A stretch of 64,000 bases of DNA from Acanthosepion lycidas (GCA_963932145.1 OZ010590.1:51429112-51493111), one strand, 5' to 3'; shown: positions 9,145 to 22,398, numbered from the stretch's first letter. Notes: generated by a model from the sequence alone, not told the origin. Made by a program: numbers and translations.

Positions 9145-9545
9145 ATAGGACGATGTTATTTTCTTTTGCTATGATATATTTAGTCTTCCATGTAAAAAAA
9201 TGAAAAAGAAAGAGCATTAAATTAAAAATCGCGTCTGTTGGCATGTCAATATTACGATCTAGAAGTTATGAAGAGCGTAAAAATACTAAAATGTAAATCA
9301 TTTTGAAAACGATGCGTGCAATTGTACTGAACATAGGCTAGCTGTGTAAAATATAGTCATTCTTGAATACTAGACGATTCTGTGGTCAATGTGCAGAATT
9401 TGAAAATAAATTTACTTTCTTGAAAGTTAACTTTTCCTAAAAGTTTTATTTTCGCCGTAATTATTGATGGATTGAGAATTATTTCGTAGCCGAGATATCA
9501 AATTGAATTGGGGAAAAAAAAAAAAAAAAACCTATAGGAAAAGCA

Positions 9546-9617
9546 TTCCGACACCGGGAATCGAACCCTAGCAGCCTGGGTGAAAGCCAGGAATCCTAAC
9601 CATTAGACCATGTGGGA
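9546..9617 (-). tRNA. tRNA-Glu-TTC: tRNA-Glu(TTC) (unit 7)
   Basis: C6/G67 class: 6:67 pairs, so only C·C at 4:69 remains in the acceptor. D loop has A15 (TCTAATGG). This is the best-pairing class of Glu copies. Confidence 0.78.
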
Positions 9618-9995
9618 ACCTGGAATCATTTTGTTGTTACAGGCTAAAGTGTCAAACACGCTTCACACACTCTTAGAGATATTATCCATCTCTCAGTTCC
9701 GAAACCGATAATGAATCATTGATTTGTATTCGTTATTGTATTGGTTGCTTTCGGAAAATAACATTTTACCTCATACACCGACCTCATATTCAACACCTGC
9801 TTCATACCGCTCACTTTTACAGTCAGACGTGAGACGCTCTAGAGATTTTTGATGCAAGGCTTAAACAGTACTAGCACCCAAATTTAATCAGCTTTTGTCT
9901 GACAATCCATGAGTAAAATATTTGCATTTAAAATGGATTTCCTATTCCTCATAGAACATTTACAAAATCTACAGGTAAGAACGATAAACGGGCTG

Positions 9996-10068
9996 CGCCG
10001 CGTGGCGTAATGGAAAAGGCGTCTGGCTTCGAATCAGAAGATTGCGAGTTCGAGTCTCGTCGTTGTCG
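9996..10068 (+). tRNA. tRNA-Arg-TCG: tRNA-Arg(TCG) (unit 7)
   Basis: TCG reference allele. Confidence 0.68.
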
Positions 10069-10653
10069 AATTTTGTAGTTCAACTAGTTTCTTAAATCTT
10101 CTGGAATTTATTGCTGTGATACAGCACTGAATGTCCAATTTAGAAAAAGTCGCTAAGGACTAAAGAACAGCCTCTTTCAGTATATACGTAGATTTTCTTG
10201 AACTTCAAGTCCCATTTCTTCCAGCCTTGATAATTTTGTAATTTTTTTTTTTTTTTTTTTTTTTTCCGGCAGACGTAGGTTTTTAAAATAAATCAAACAT
10301 TTCGTGGAAAATTTTGACATGTGCGACAATGCCTGACGAATTCATGCCTCTGATTCCATCGGAGGTGTCTTGTCACGGAAACATCTAACAAAACATAGAT
10401 TAAAAGTGTAAAGAAACTTTGACGTATTTTAATCTCGGAAAAAATGCCATCATATCGGGCGACGACAAGTATATTGATAGGAAATAAATGTCGTTGGAAA
10501 ATTTATTTCACACATGACAATAGTTGTTCCGAGAAGCATGAAAATCACGAAATTCGTCTCAGTTGTCCGTATGTGGATTATGAACACCGTCAAATATGAA
10601 GAAATGATCTATAATGATATTCCAGTTTGACGATCGACGCTAGCATGCTTTAG

Positions 10654-10737
10654 GTCAGGGTGGCCGAGCGGTCTAAGGCGCTGCGTTCAGGTCGCAGTCG
10701 GGTCTTCGCGGCGTGGGTTCGAATCCCACTCCTGACA
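10654..10737 (+). tRNA. tRNA-Leu-CAG: tRNA-Leu(CAG), variable-arm variant (unit 7)
   Basis: Variable arm reads TCTTCGCGG, giving one G·G mismatch; all other stems are intact. Confidence 0.9.
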
Positions 10738-11140
10738 ATAGGACGATGTTATTTTCTTTTGCTATGATATATTTAGTCTTCCATGTAAAAAAATGAAAAA
10801 GAAAGAGCATTAAATTAAAAATCGCGTCTGTTGGCATGTCAATATTACGATCTAGAAGTTATGAAGAGCGTAAAAATACTAAAATGTAAATCATTTTGCA
10901 AACGATGCGTGCAATTGTACTGAACATAGGCTAGCTGTGTAAAATATAGTCATTCTTGAATACTAGACGATTCTGTGGTCAATGTGCAGAAATTGAATTT
11001 GAAAATAAATTTACTTTCTTGAAAGTTAACTTTTCCTAAAAGTTTTATTTTCGCCGTAATTATTGATGGATTGAGAATTATTTCGTAGCCGAGATATCAA
11101 ATTGAATTGGGGGAAAAAAAAAAAACCTATAGGAAAAGCA

Positions 11141-11212
11141 TTCCGATACCGGGAATCGAACCCTAGCAGCCTGGGTGAAAGCCAGGAATCCTAACCACTA
11201 GACCATGTGGGA
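11141..11212 (-). tRNA. tRNA-Glu-TTC: tRNA-Glu(TTC) (unit 8)
   Basis: C6/A67 class, matching unit 6. Confidence 0.74.
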
Positions 11213-11592
11213 ACCTCGAATCATTTTGTTGTTACAGGCTAAAGTGTCAAACAGGCTTCACACACTCTTAGAGATATTATCCATCTCTCAGTTCCGAAAT
11301 CGATAATGAATCATTGATTTGTATTCGTTATTGTATTGGTTGCTTTCGGAAAATAACATTTTACCTCATACACACCGACCTCATATTCAACACCTGCTTC
11401 ATACCGCTCACTTTTACAGTCAGACGTGAGACGCTCTAGAGATTTTTGATGCAAGGCTTAAACAGTACTAGCACCCAAATTTAATCAGCTTTTGTCTGAC
11501 AATCCATGAGTAAAATATTTGCATTTAAAATGGATTTCCTATTCCTCATAGAACATTTACAAAATCTACAGGTAAGAACGATAAACGGGCTG

Positions 11593-11665
11593 CGCCGCGT
11601 GGCGTAATGGAAAAGGCGTCTGGCTTCGAATCAGAAGATTGCGAGTTCGAGTCTCGTCGTTGTCG
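11593..11665 (+). tRNA. tRNA-Arg-TCG: tRNA-Arg(TCG) (unit 8)
   Basis: TCG reference allele. Confidence 0.68.
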
Positions 11666-12249
11666 AATTTTGTAGTTCAACTAGATTCTTAAATCTTCTG
11701 GTATTTATTGCTGTGATACAGCACTGAATGTCCAATTTAGAAAAAGTCGCTAAGGACTAAAGAACAGCCTCTTTCAGTATATACGTAGATTTTCTTGAAC
11801 TTCAAGTCCCATTTCTTCCAGCCTTGATAATTTTGTAATTTTTTTTTTTTTTTTTTTTTTTCCGGCAGACGTAGGTTTTTAAAATAAATCAAACATTTCG
11901 TGGAAAATTTTGACATGTGCGACAATGCCTGACGAATTCATGCCTCTGATTCCATCGGAGGTGTCTTGTCACGGAAACATCTAACAAAACATAGATTAAA
12001 AGTGTAAAGAAACTTTGACGTATTTTAATCTCGGAAAAAATGCCATCATATCGGGCGACGACAAGTATATTGATAGGAAATAAATGTCGTTGGAAAATTC
12101 ATTTCACACATCAAAATAGTTGTTCCGAGAAGCATGAAAATCACGAAATTCGTCTCAGTTGTCCGTATGTGGATTATGAACACCGTCAAATATGAAGAAA
12201 TGATCTATAATGATATTCCAGTTTGACGATCGACGCTAGCATGCTTTAG

Positions 12250-12332
12250 TTCAGGGTGGCCGAGCGGTCTAAGGCGCTGCGTTCAGGTCGCAGTCGGTCT
12301 TCCCGGCGTGGGTTCGAATCCCACTCCTGACA
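12250..12332 (+). tRNA. tRNA-Leu-CAG: tRNA-Leu(CAG), G1T and variable-arm deletion (unit 8)
   Basis: 83 nt, same two changes as the unit 6 copy. Both units also share a 6-bp deletion downstream (GCAGAATTTGAAAA), so they are recent duplicates separated by unit 7. Confidence 0.82.
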
Positions 12333-12733
12333 ATAGGACGATGTTATTTTCTTTTGCTATGATATATTTAGTCTTCCATGTAAAAAAATGAAAAAGAAAG
12401 AGCATTAAATTAAAAATCGCGTCTGTTGGCATGTCAATATTACGATCTAGAAGTTATGAAGAGCGTAAAAATACTAAAATGTAAATCATTTTGAAAACGA
12501 TGCGTGCAATTGTACTGAACATAGGCTAGCTGTGTAAAATATAGTCATTCTTGAATACTAGACGATTCTGTGGTCAATGTGCAGAATTTGAAAATAAATT
12601 TACTTTCTTGAAAGTTAACTTTTCCTAAAAGTTTTATTTTCGCCGTAATTATTGATGGATTGAGAATTATTTCGTAGCCGAGATATCAAATTGAATTGGG
12701 GAAAAAAAAAAAAAAAAACCTATAGGAAAAGCA

Positions 12734-12805
12734 TTCCGACACCGGGAATCGAACCCTAGCAGCCTGGGTGAAAGCCAGGAATCCTAACCATTAGACCATG
12801 TGGGA
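12734..12805 (-). tRNA. tRNA-Glu-TTC: tRNA-Glu(TTC) (unit 9)
   Basis: C6/G67 class with A15. Confidence 0.78.
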
Positions 12806-13185
12806 ACCTGGAATCATTTTGTTGTTACAGGCTAAAGTGTCAAACACGCTTCACACACTCTTAGAGATATTATCCATCTCTCAGTTCCGAAACCGATAAT
12901 GAATCATTGATTTGTATTCGTTATTGTATTGGTTGCTTTCGGAAAATAACATTTTACCTCATACACACCGACCTCATATTCAACACCTGCTTCATACCGC
13001 TCACTTTTACAGTCAGACGTGAGACGCTCTAGAGATTTTTGATGCAAGGCTTAAACAGTACTAGCACCCAAATTTAATCAGCTTTTGTCTGACAATCCAT
13101 GAGTAAAATATTTGCATTTAAAATGGATTTCCTATTCCTCATAGAACATTTACAAAATCTACAGGTAAGAACGATAAACGGGCTG

Positions 13186-13258
13186 CGCCGCGTGGCGTAA
13201 TGGAAAAGGCGTCTGGCTTCGAATCAGAAGATTGCGAGTTCGAGTCTCGTCGTTGTCG
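13186..13258 (+). tRNA. tRNA-Arg-TCG: tRNA-Arg(TCG) (unit 9)
   Basis: TCG reference allele. Confidence 0.68.
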
Positions 13259-13844
13259 AATTTTGTAGTTCAACTAGTTTCTTAAATCTTCTGGAATTTA
13301 TTGCTGTGATACAGCACTGAATGTCCAATTTAGAAAAAGTCGCTAAGGACTAAAGAACAGCCTCTTTCAGTATATACGTAGATTTTCTTGAACTTCAAGT
13401 CCCATTTCTTCCAGCCTTGATAATTTTGTAATTTTTTTTTTTTTTTTTTTTTTTTTCCGGCAGACGTAGGTTTTTAAAATAAATCAAACATTTCGTGGAA
13501 AATTTTGACATGTGCGACAATGCCTGACGAATTCATGCCTCTGATTCCATCGGAGGTGTCTTGTCACGGAAACATCTAACAAAACATAGATTAAAAGTGT
13601 AAAGAAACTTTGACGTATTTTAATCTCGGAAAAAATGCCATCATATCGGGCGACGACAAGTATATTGATAGGAAATAAATGTCGTTGGAAAATTCATTTC
13701 ACACATGAAAATAGTTGTTCCGAGAAGCATGAAAATCACGAAATTCGTCTCAGTTGTCCGTATGTGGATTATGAACACCGTCAAATATGAAGAAATGATC
13801 TATAATGATATTCCAGTTTGACGATCGACGCTAGCATGCTTTAG

Positions 13845-13928
13845 GTCAGGGTGGCCGAGCGGTCTAAGGCGCTGCGTTCAGGTCGCAGTCGGGTCTTCCC
13901 GGCGTGGGTTCGAATCCCACTCCTGACA
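13845..13928 (+). tRNA. tRNA-Leu-CAG: tRNA-Leu(CAG) (unit 9)
   Basis: Reference sequence. Confidence 0.94.
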
Positions 13929-14335
13929 ATAGGACGACGTTATTTTCTTTTGCTATGATATATTTAGTCTTCCATGTAAAAAATAAAAAAGAAAGAGCAT
14001 TAAATTAAAAATCGCGTCTGTTGGCATGTCAATATTACGATCTAGAAGTTATGAAGAGCGTAAAAGTACTAAAATGTAAATCATTTTGAAAACGATGCGT
14101 GCAATTGTACTGAACATAGGCTAGCTGTGTAAAATATAGTCATTCTTGAATACTAGACGATTCTGTGGTCAATGTGCAGAAATTGAATTTGAAAATAAAT
14201 TTACTTTCTTGAAAGTTAACTTTTCCTAAAAGTTTTATTTTCGCCGTAATTATTGATGGATTGAGAATTATTTCCGAGCCGAGATATCAAATTGAATTGG
14301 GGGAAAAAAAAAAAAAAAAACCTATAGGAAAAGCA

Positions 14336-14407
14336 TTCCGACACCGGGAATCGAACCCTAGCAGCCTGGGTGAAAGCCAGGAATCCTAACCATTAGACCA
14401 TGTGGGA
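14336..14407 (-). tRNA. tRNA-Glu-TTC: tRNA-Glu(TTC) (unit 10)
   Basis: C6/G67 class with A15. Confidence 0.78.
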
Positions 14408-14787
14408 ACCTGGAATCATTTTGTTGTTACAGGCTAAAGTGTCAAACACGCTTCACACACTCTTAGAGATATTATCCATCTCTCAGTTCCGAAACCGATA
14501 ATGAATCATTGATTTGTATTCGTTATTGTATTGGTTGCTTTCGGAAAATAACATTTTACCTCATACACACCGACCTCATATTCAACACCTGCTTCATACC
14601 GCTCACTTTTACAGTCAGACGTGAGACGCTCTAGAGATTTTTGATGCAAGGCTTAAACAGTACTAGCACCCAAATTTAATCAGCTTTTGTCTGACAATCC
14701 ATGAGTAAAATATTTGCATTTAAAATGGATTTCCTATTCCTCATAGAACATTTACAAAATCTACAGGTAAGAACGATAAACGGGCTG

Positions 14788-14860
14788 CGCCGCGTGGCGT
14801 AATGGAAAAGGCGTCTGGCTTCGAATCAGAAGATTGCGAGTTCGAGTCTCGTCGTTGTCG
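14788..14860 (+). tRNA. tRNA-Arg-TCG: tRNA-Arg(TCG) (unit 10)
   Basis: TCG reference allele. The T tract downstream is the shortest uninterrupted one I noticed. Confidence 0.68.
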
Positions 14861-15438
14861 AATTTTGTAGTTCAACTAGTTTCTTAAATCTTCTGGAATT
14901 TATTGCTGTGATACAGCACTGAATGTCCAATTTAGAAAAAGTCGCTAAGGACTAAAGAACAGCCTCTTTCAGTATATACGTAGATTTTCTTGAACTTCAA
15001 GTCCCATTTCTTCCAGCCTTGATAATTTTGTAATTTTTTTTTTTTTTTTTCCGGCAGACGTAGGTTTTTAAAATAAATCAAACATTTCGTGGAAAATTTT
15101 GACATGTGCGACAATGCCTGACGAATTCATGCCTCTGATTCCATCGGAGGTGTCTTGTCACGGAAACATCTAACAAAACATAGATTAAAAGTGTAAAGAA
15201 ACTTTGACGTATTTTAATCTCGGAAAAAATGCCATCATATCGGGCGACGACAAGTATATTGATAGGAAATAAATGTCGTTGGAAAATTTATTTCACACAT
15301 GACAATAGTTGTTCCGAGAAGCATGAAAATCACGAAATTCGTCTCAGTTGTCCGTATGTGGATTATGAACACCGTCAAATATGAAGAAATGATCTATAAT
15401 GATATTCCAGTTTGACGATCGACGCTAGCATGCTTTAG

Positions 15439-15522
15439 GTCAGGGTGGCCGAGCGGTCTAAGGCGCTGCGTTCAGGTCGCAGTCGGGTCTTCCCGGCGTG
15501 GGTTCGAATCCCACTCCTGACA
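15439..15522 (+). tRNA. tRNA-Leu-CAG: tRNA-Leu(CAG) (unit 10)
   Basis: Reference sequence. Confidence 0.94.
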
Positions 15523-15928
15523 ATAGGACGACGTTATTTTCTTTTGCTATGATATATTTAGTCTTCCATGTAAAAAATGAAAAAGAAGGAGCATTAAATT
15601 AAAATTCGCGTCTGTTGGCATGTCAATATTACGATCTAGAAGTTATGAAGAGCGTAAAAATACTAAAATGTAAATCATTTTGAAAACGATGCGTGCAATT
15701 GTACTGAACATAGGCTAGCTGTGTAAAATATAGTCATTCTTGAATACTAGACGATTCTGTGGTCAATGTGCAGAAATTGAATTTGAAAATAAATTTACTT
15801 TCTTGAAAGTTAACTTTTCCTAAAAGTTTTATTTTCGCCGTAATTATTGATGGATTGAGAATTATTTCCGAGCCGAGATATCAAATTGAATTGGGGGAAA
15901 AAAAAAAAAAAAACCTATAGGAAAAGCA

Positions 15929-16000
15929 TTCCGACACCGGGAATCGAACCCTAGCAGCCTGGGTGAAAGCCAGGAATCCTAACCATTAGACCATGTGGGA
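15929..16000 (-). tRNA. tRNA-Glu-TTC: tRNA-Glu(TTC) (unit 11)
   Basis: C6/G67 class with A15. Confidence 0.78.
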
Positions 16001-16380
16001 ACCTGGAATCATTTTGTTGTTACAGGCTAAAGTGTCAAACACGCTTCACACACTCTTAGAGATATTATCCATCTCTCAGTTCCGAAACCGATAATGAATC
16101 ATTGATTTGTATTCGTTATTGTATTGGTTGCTTTCGGAAAATAACATTTTACCTCATACACACCGACCTCATATTCAACACCTGCTTCATACCGCTCACT
16201 TTTACAGTCAGACGTGAGACGCTCTAGAGATTTTTGATGCAAGGCTTAAACAGTACTAGCACCCAAATTTAATCAGCTTTTGTCTGACAATCCATGAGTA
16301 AAATATTTGCATTTAAAATGGATTTCCTATTCCTCATAGGACATTTACAAAATCTACAGGTAAGAACGATAAACGGGCTG

Positions 16381-16453
16381 CGCCGCGTGGCGTAATGGAA
16401 AAGGCGTCTGGCTTCGAATCAGAAGATTGCGAGTTCGAGTCTCGTCGTTGTCG
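16381..16453 (+). tRNA. tRNA-Arg-TCG: tRNA-Arg(TCG) (unit 11)
   Basis: TCG reference allele. Confidence 0.68.
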
Positions 16454-17038
16454 AATTTTGTAGTTCAACTAGATTCTTAAATCTTCTGGAATTTATTGCT
16501 GTGATACAGCACTGAATGTCCAATTTAGAAAAAGTCGCTAAGGACTAAAGAACAGCCTCTTTCAGTATATACGTAGATTTTCTTGAACTTCAAGTCCCAT
16601 TTCTTCCAGCCTTGATAATTTTGTAATTTTTTTTTTTTTTTTTTTTTTTTCCGGCAGACGTAGGTTTTTAAAATAAATCAAACATTTCGTGGAAAATTTT
16701 GACATGTGCGACAATGCCTGACGAATTCATGCCTCTGATTCCATCGGAGGTGTCTTGTCACGGAAACATCTAACAAAACATAGATTAAAAGTGTAAAGAA
16801 ACTTTGACGTATTTTAATCTCGGAAAAAATGCCATCATATCGGGCGACGACAAGTATATTGATAGGAAATAAATGTCGTTGGAAAATTCATTTCACACAT
16901 GAAAATAGTTGTTCCGAGAAGCATGAAAATCACGAAATTCGTCTCAGTTGTCCGTATGTGGATTATGAACACCGTCAAATATGAAGAAATGATCTATAAT
17001 GATATTCCAGTTTGACGATCGACGCTAGCATGCTTTAG

Positions 17039-17122
17039 GTCAGGGTGGCCGAGCGGTCTAAGGCGCTGCGTTCAGGTTGCAGTCGGGTCTTCCCGGCGTG
17101 GGTTCGAATCCCACTCCTGACA
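17039..17122 (+). tRNA. tRNA-Leu-CAG: tRNA-Leu(CAG), C39T (unit 11)
   Basis: Anticodon stem 3' strand reads TGCAG, turning 31:39 into G·U. The fold is preserved. Shared with units 12, 13 and 15. Confidence 0.92.
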
Positions 17123-17529
17123 ATAGGACGATGTTATTTTCTTTTGCTATGATATATTTAGTCTTCCATGTAAAAAAATGAAAAAGAAAGAGCATTAAAT
17201 TAAAAATCGCGTCTGTTGGCATGTCAATATTACGATCTAGAAGTTATGAAGAGCGTAAAAATACTAAAATGTAAATCATTTTGAAAACGATGCGTGCAAT
17301 TGTACTGAACATAGGCTAGCTGTGTAAAATATAGTCATTCTTGAATACTAGACGATTCTGTGGTCAATGTGCAGAAATTGAATTTGAAAATAAATTTACT
17401 TTCTTGAAAGTTAACTTTTCCTAAAAGTTTTATTTTCGCCGTAATTATTGATGGATTGAGAATTATTTCCGAGCCGAGATATCAAATTGAATTGGGGAAA
17501 AAAAAAAAAAAAAACCTATAGGAAAAGCA

Positions 17530-17601
17530 TTCCGATACCGGGAATCGAACCCTAGCAGCCTGGGTGAAAGCCAGGAATCCTAACCACTAGACCATGTGGG
17601 A
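17530..17601 (-). tRNA. tRNA-Glu-TTC: tRNA-Glu(TTC) (unit 12)
   Basis: C6/A67 class. Confidence 0.74.
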
Positions 17602-17981
17602 ACCTCGAATCATTTTGTTGTTACAGGCTAAAGTGTCAAACACGCTTCACACACTCTTAGAGATATTATCCATCTCTCAGTTCCGAAACCGATAATGAAT
17701 CATTGATTTGTATTCGTTATTGTATTGGTTGCTTTCGGAAAATAACATTTTACCTCATACACACCGACCTCATATTCAACACCTGCTTCATACCGCTCAC
17801 TTTTACAGTCAGACGTGAGACGCTCTAGAGATTTTTGATGCAAGGCTTAAACAGTACTAGCACCCAAATTTAATCAGCTTTTGTCTGACAATCCATGAGT
17901 AAAATATTTGCATTTAAAATGGATTTCCTATTCCTCATAGGACATTTACAAAATCTACAGGTAAGAACGATAAACGGGCTG

Positions 17982-18054
17982 CGCCGCGTGGCGTAATGGA
18001 AAAGGCGTCTGGCTTCGAATCAGAAGATTGCGAGTTCGAGTCTCGTCGTTGTCG
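17982..18054 (+). tRNA. tRNA-Arg-TCG: tRNA-Arg(TCG) (unit 12)
   Basis: TCG reference allele. Confidence 0.68.
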
Positions 18055-18639
18055 AATTTTGTAGTTCAACTAGATTCTTAAATCTTCTGGAATTTATTGC
18101 TGTGATACAGCACTGAATGTCCAATTTAGAAAAAGTCGCTAAGGACTAAAGAACAGCCTCTTTCAGTATATACGTAGATTTTCTTGAACTTCAAGTCCCA
18201 TTTCTTCCAGCCTTGATAATTTTGTAATTTTTTTTTTTTTTTTTTTTTTTTCCGGCAGACGTAGGTTTTTAAAATAAATCAAACATTTCGTGGAAAATTT
18301 TGACATGTGCGACAATGCCTGACGAATTCATGCCTCTGATTCCATCGGAGGTGTCTTGTCACGGAAACATCTAACAAAACATAGATTAAAAGTGTAAAGA
18401 AACTTTGACGTATTTTAATCTCGGAAAAAATGCCATCATATCGGGCGACGACAAGTATATTGATAGGAAATAAATGTCGTTGGAAAATTCATTTCACACA
18501 TGAAAATAGTTGTTCCGAGAAGCATGAAAATCACGAAATTCGTCTCAGTTGTCCGTATGTGGATTATGAACACCGTCAAATATGAAGAAATGATCTATAA
18601 TGATATTCCAGTTTGACGATCGACGCTAGCATGCTTTAG

Positions 18640-18723
18640 GTCAGGGTGGCCGAGCGGTCTAAGGCGCTGCGTTCAGGTTGCAGTCGGGTCTTCCCGGCGT
18701 GGGTTCGAATCCCACTCCTGACA
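18640..18723 (+). tRNA. tRNA-Leu-CAG: tRNA-Leu(CAG), C39T (unit 12)
   Basis: G·U at 31:39, as in unit 11. Confidence 0.92.
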
Positions 18724-19130
18724 ATAGGACGATGTTATTTTCTTTTGCTATGATATATTTAGTCTTCCATGTAAAAAAATGAAAAAGAAAGAGCATTAAA
18801 TTAAAAATCGCGTCTGTTGGCATGTCAATATTACGATCTAGAAGTTATGAAGAGCGTAAAAATACTAAAATGTAAATCATTTTGAAAACGATGCGTGCAA
18901 TTGTACTGAACATAGGCTAGCTGTGTAAAATATAGTCATTCTTGAATACTAGACGATTCTGTGGTCAATGTGCAGAAATTGAATTTGAAAATAAATTTAC
19001 TTTCTTGAAAGTTAACTTTTCCTAAAAGTTTTATTTTCGCCGTAATTATTGATGGATTGAGAATTATTTCCGAGCCGAGATATCAAATTGAATTGGGGAA
19101 AAAAAAAAAAAAAAACCTATAGGAAAAGCA

Positions 19131-19202
19131 TTCCGACACCGGGAATCGAACCCTAGCAGCCTGGGTGAAAGCCAGGAATCCTAACCATTAGACCATGTGG
19201 GA
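19131..19202 (-). tRNA. tRNA-Glu-TTC: tRNA-Glu(TTC) (unit 13)
   Basis: C6/G67 class with A15. Confidence 0.78.
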
Positions 19203-19582
19203 ACCTGGAATCATTTTGTTGTTACAGGCTAAAGTGTCAAACACGCTTCACACACTCTTAGAGATATTATCCATCTCTCAGTTCCGAAACCGATAATGAA
19301 TCATTGATTTGTATTCGTTATTGTATTGGTTGCTTTCGGAAAATAACATTTTACCTCATACACACCGACCTCATATTCAACACCTGCTTCATACCGCTCA
19401 CTTTTACAGTCAGACGTGAGACGCTCTAGAGATTTTTGATGCAAGGCTTAAACAGTACTAGCACCCAAATTTAATCAGCTTTTGTCTGACAATCCATGAG
19501 TAAAATATTTGCATTTAAAATGGATTTCCTATTCCTCATAGAACATTTACAAAATCTACAGGTAAGAACGATAAACGGGCTG

Positions 19583-19655
19583 CGCCGCGTGGCGTAATGG
19601 AAAAGGCGTCTGGCTTCGAATCAGAAGATTGCGAGTTCGAGTCTCGTCGTTGTCG
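19583..19655 (+). tRNA. tRNA-Arg-TCG: tRNA-Arg(TCG) (unit 13)
   Basis: TCG reference allele. Confidence 0.68.
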
Positions 19656-20240
19656 AATTTTGTAGTTCAACTAGATTCTTAAATCTTCTGGAATTTATTG
19701 CTGTGATACAGCACTGAATGTCCAATTTAGAAAAAGTCGCTAAGGACTAAAGAACAGCCTCTTTCAGTATATACGTAGATTTTCTTGAACTTCAAGTCCC
19801 ATTTCTTCCAGCCTTGATAATTTTGTAATTTTTTTTTTTTTTTTTTTTTTTTCCGGCAGACGTAGGTTTTTAAAATAAATCAAACATTTCGTGGAAAATT
19901 TTGACATGTGCGACAATGCCTGACGAATTCATGCCTCTGATTCCATCGGAGGTGTCTTGTCACGGAAACATCTAACAAAACATAGATTAAAAGTGTAAAG
20001 AAACTTTGACGTATTTTAATCTCGGAAAAAATGCCATCATATCGGGCGACGACAAGTATATTGATAGGAAATAAATGTCGTTGGAAAATTCATTTCACAC
20101 ATCAAAATAGTTGTTCCGAGAAGCATGAAAATCACGAAATTCGTCTCAGTTGTCCGTATGTGGATTATGAACACCGTCAAATATGAAGAAATGATCTATA
20201 ATGATATTCCAGTTTGACGATCGACGCTAGCATGCTTTAG

Positions 20241-20324
20241 GTCAGGGTGGCCGAGCGGTCTAAGGCGCTGCGTTCAGGTTGCAGTCGGGTCTTCCCGGCG
20301 TGGGTTCGAATCCCACTCCTGACA
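20241..20324 (+). tRNA. tRNA-Leu-CAG: tRNA-Leu(CAG), C39T (unit 13)
   Basis: G·U at 31:39. Confidence 0.92.
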
Positions 20325-20728
20325 ATAGGACGATGTTATTTTCTTTTGCTATGATATATTTAGTCTTCCATGTAAAAAAATGAAAAAGAAAGAGCATTAA
20401 ATTAAAAATCGCGTCTGTTGGCATATCAATATTACGATCTAGAAGTTATGAAGAGCGTAAAAATACTAAAATGTAAATCATTTTGAAAACGATGCGTGCA
20501 ATTGTACTGAACATAGGCTAGCTGTGTAAAATATAGTCATTCTTGAATACTAGACGATTCTGTGGTCAATGTGCAGAAATTGAATTTGAAAATAAATTTA
20601 CTTTCTTGAAAGTTAACTTTTCCTAAAAGTTTTATTTTCGCCGTAATTATTGATGGATTGAGAATTATTTCCGAGCCGAGATATCAAATTGAATTGGGGA
20701 AAAAAAAAAAAAACCTATAGGAAAAGCA

Positions 20729-20800
20729 TTCCGACACCGGGAATCGAACCCTAGCAGCCTGGGTGAAAGCCAGGAATCCTAACCATTAGACCATGTGGGA
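20729..20800 (-). tRNA. tRNA-Glu-TTC: tRNA-Glu(TTC) (unit 14)
   Basis: C6/G67 class with A15. Confidence 0.78.
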
Positions 20801-21180
20801 ACCTGGAATCATTTTGTTGTTACAGGCTAAAGTGTCAAACAGGCTTCACACACTCTTAGAGATATTATCCATCTCTCAGTTCCGAAACCGATAATGAATC
20901 ATTGATTTGTATTCGTTATTGTATTGGTTGCTTTCGGAAAATAACATTTTACCTCATACACACCGACCTCATATTCAACACCTGCTTCATACCGCTCACT
21001 TTTACAGTCAGACGTGAGACGCTCTAGAGATTTTTGATGCAAGGCTTAAACAGTACTAGCACCCAAATTTAATCAGCTTTTGTCTGACAATCCATGAGTA
21101 AAATATTTGCATTTAAAATGGATTTCCTATTCCTCATAGGACATTTACAAAATCTACAGGTAAGAACGATAAACGGGCTG

Positions 21181-21253
21181 CGCCGCGTGGCGTAATGGAA
21201 AAGGCGTCTGGCTTCGAATCAGAAGATTGCGAGTTCGAGTCTCGTCGTTGTCG
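21181..21253 (+). tRNA. tRNA-Arg-TCG: tRNA-Arg(TCG) (unit 14)
   Basis: TCG reference allele. Confidence 0.68.
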
Positions 21254-21838
21254 AATTTTGTAGTTCAACTAGATTCTTAAATCTTCTGGAATTTATTGCT
21301 GTGATACAGCACTGAATGTCCAATTTAGAAAAAGTCGCTAAGGACTAAAGAACAGCCTCTTTCAGTATATACGTAGATTTTCTTGAACTTCAAGTCCCAT
21401 TTCTTCCAGCCTTGATAATTTTGTAATTTTTTTTTTTTTTTTTTTTTTTTCCGGCAGACGTAGGTTTTTAAAATAAATCAAACATTTCGTGGAAAATTTT
21501 GACATGTGCGACAATGCCTGACGAATTCATGCCTCTGATTCCATCGGAGGTGTCTTGTCACGGAAACATCTAACAAAACATAGATTAAAAGTGTAAAGAA
21601 ACTTTGACGTATTTTAATCTCGGAAAAAATGCCATCATATCGGGCGACGACAAGTATATTGATAGGAAATAAATGTCGTTGGAAAATTCATTTCACACAT
21701 GAAAATAGTTGTTCCGAGAAGCATGAAAATCACGAAATTCGTCTCCGTTGTCCGTATGTGGATTATGAACACCGTCAAATATGAAGAAATGATCTATAAT
21801 GATATTCCAGTTTGACGATCGACGCTAGCATGCTTTAG

Positions 21839-21922
21839 GTCAGGGTGGCCGAGCGGTCTAAGGCGCTGCGTTCAGGTCGCAGTCGGGTCTTCCCGGCGTG
21901 GGTTCGAATCCCACTCCTGACA
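21839..21922 (+). tRNA. tRNA-Leu-CAG: tRNA-Leu(CAG) (unit 14)
   Basis: Reference sequence. Confidence 0.94.
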
Positions 21923-22326
21923 ATAGGACGACGTTATTTTCTTTTGCTATGATATATTTAGTCTTCCATGTAAAAAAATGAAAAAGAAAGAGCATTAAAT
22001 TAAAATTCGCGTCTGTTGGCATGTCAATATTACGATCTAGAAGTTATGAAGAGCGTAAAAATACTAAAATGTAAATCATTTTGAAAACGATGCGTGCAGT
22101 TGTACTGAACATAGGCTAGCTGTGTAAAATATAGTCATTCTTGAATACTAGACGATTCTGTGGTCAATGTGCAGAAATTGAATTTGAAAATAAATTTACT
22201 TTCTTGAAAGTTAACTTTTCCTAAAAGTTTTATTTTCGCCGTAATTATTGATGGATTGAGAATTATTTCCGAGCCGAGATATCAAATTGAATTGGGGAAA
22301 AAAAAAAAAAACCTATAGGAAAAGCA

Positions 22327-22398
22327 TTCCGACACCGGGAATCGAACCCTAGCAGCCTGGGTGAAAGCCAGGAATCCTAACCATTAGACCATGTGGGA
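22327..22398 (-). tRNA. tRNA-Glu-TTC: tRNA-Glu(TTC) (unit 15)
   Basis: C6/G67 class with A15. Confidence 0.78.
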
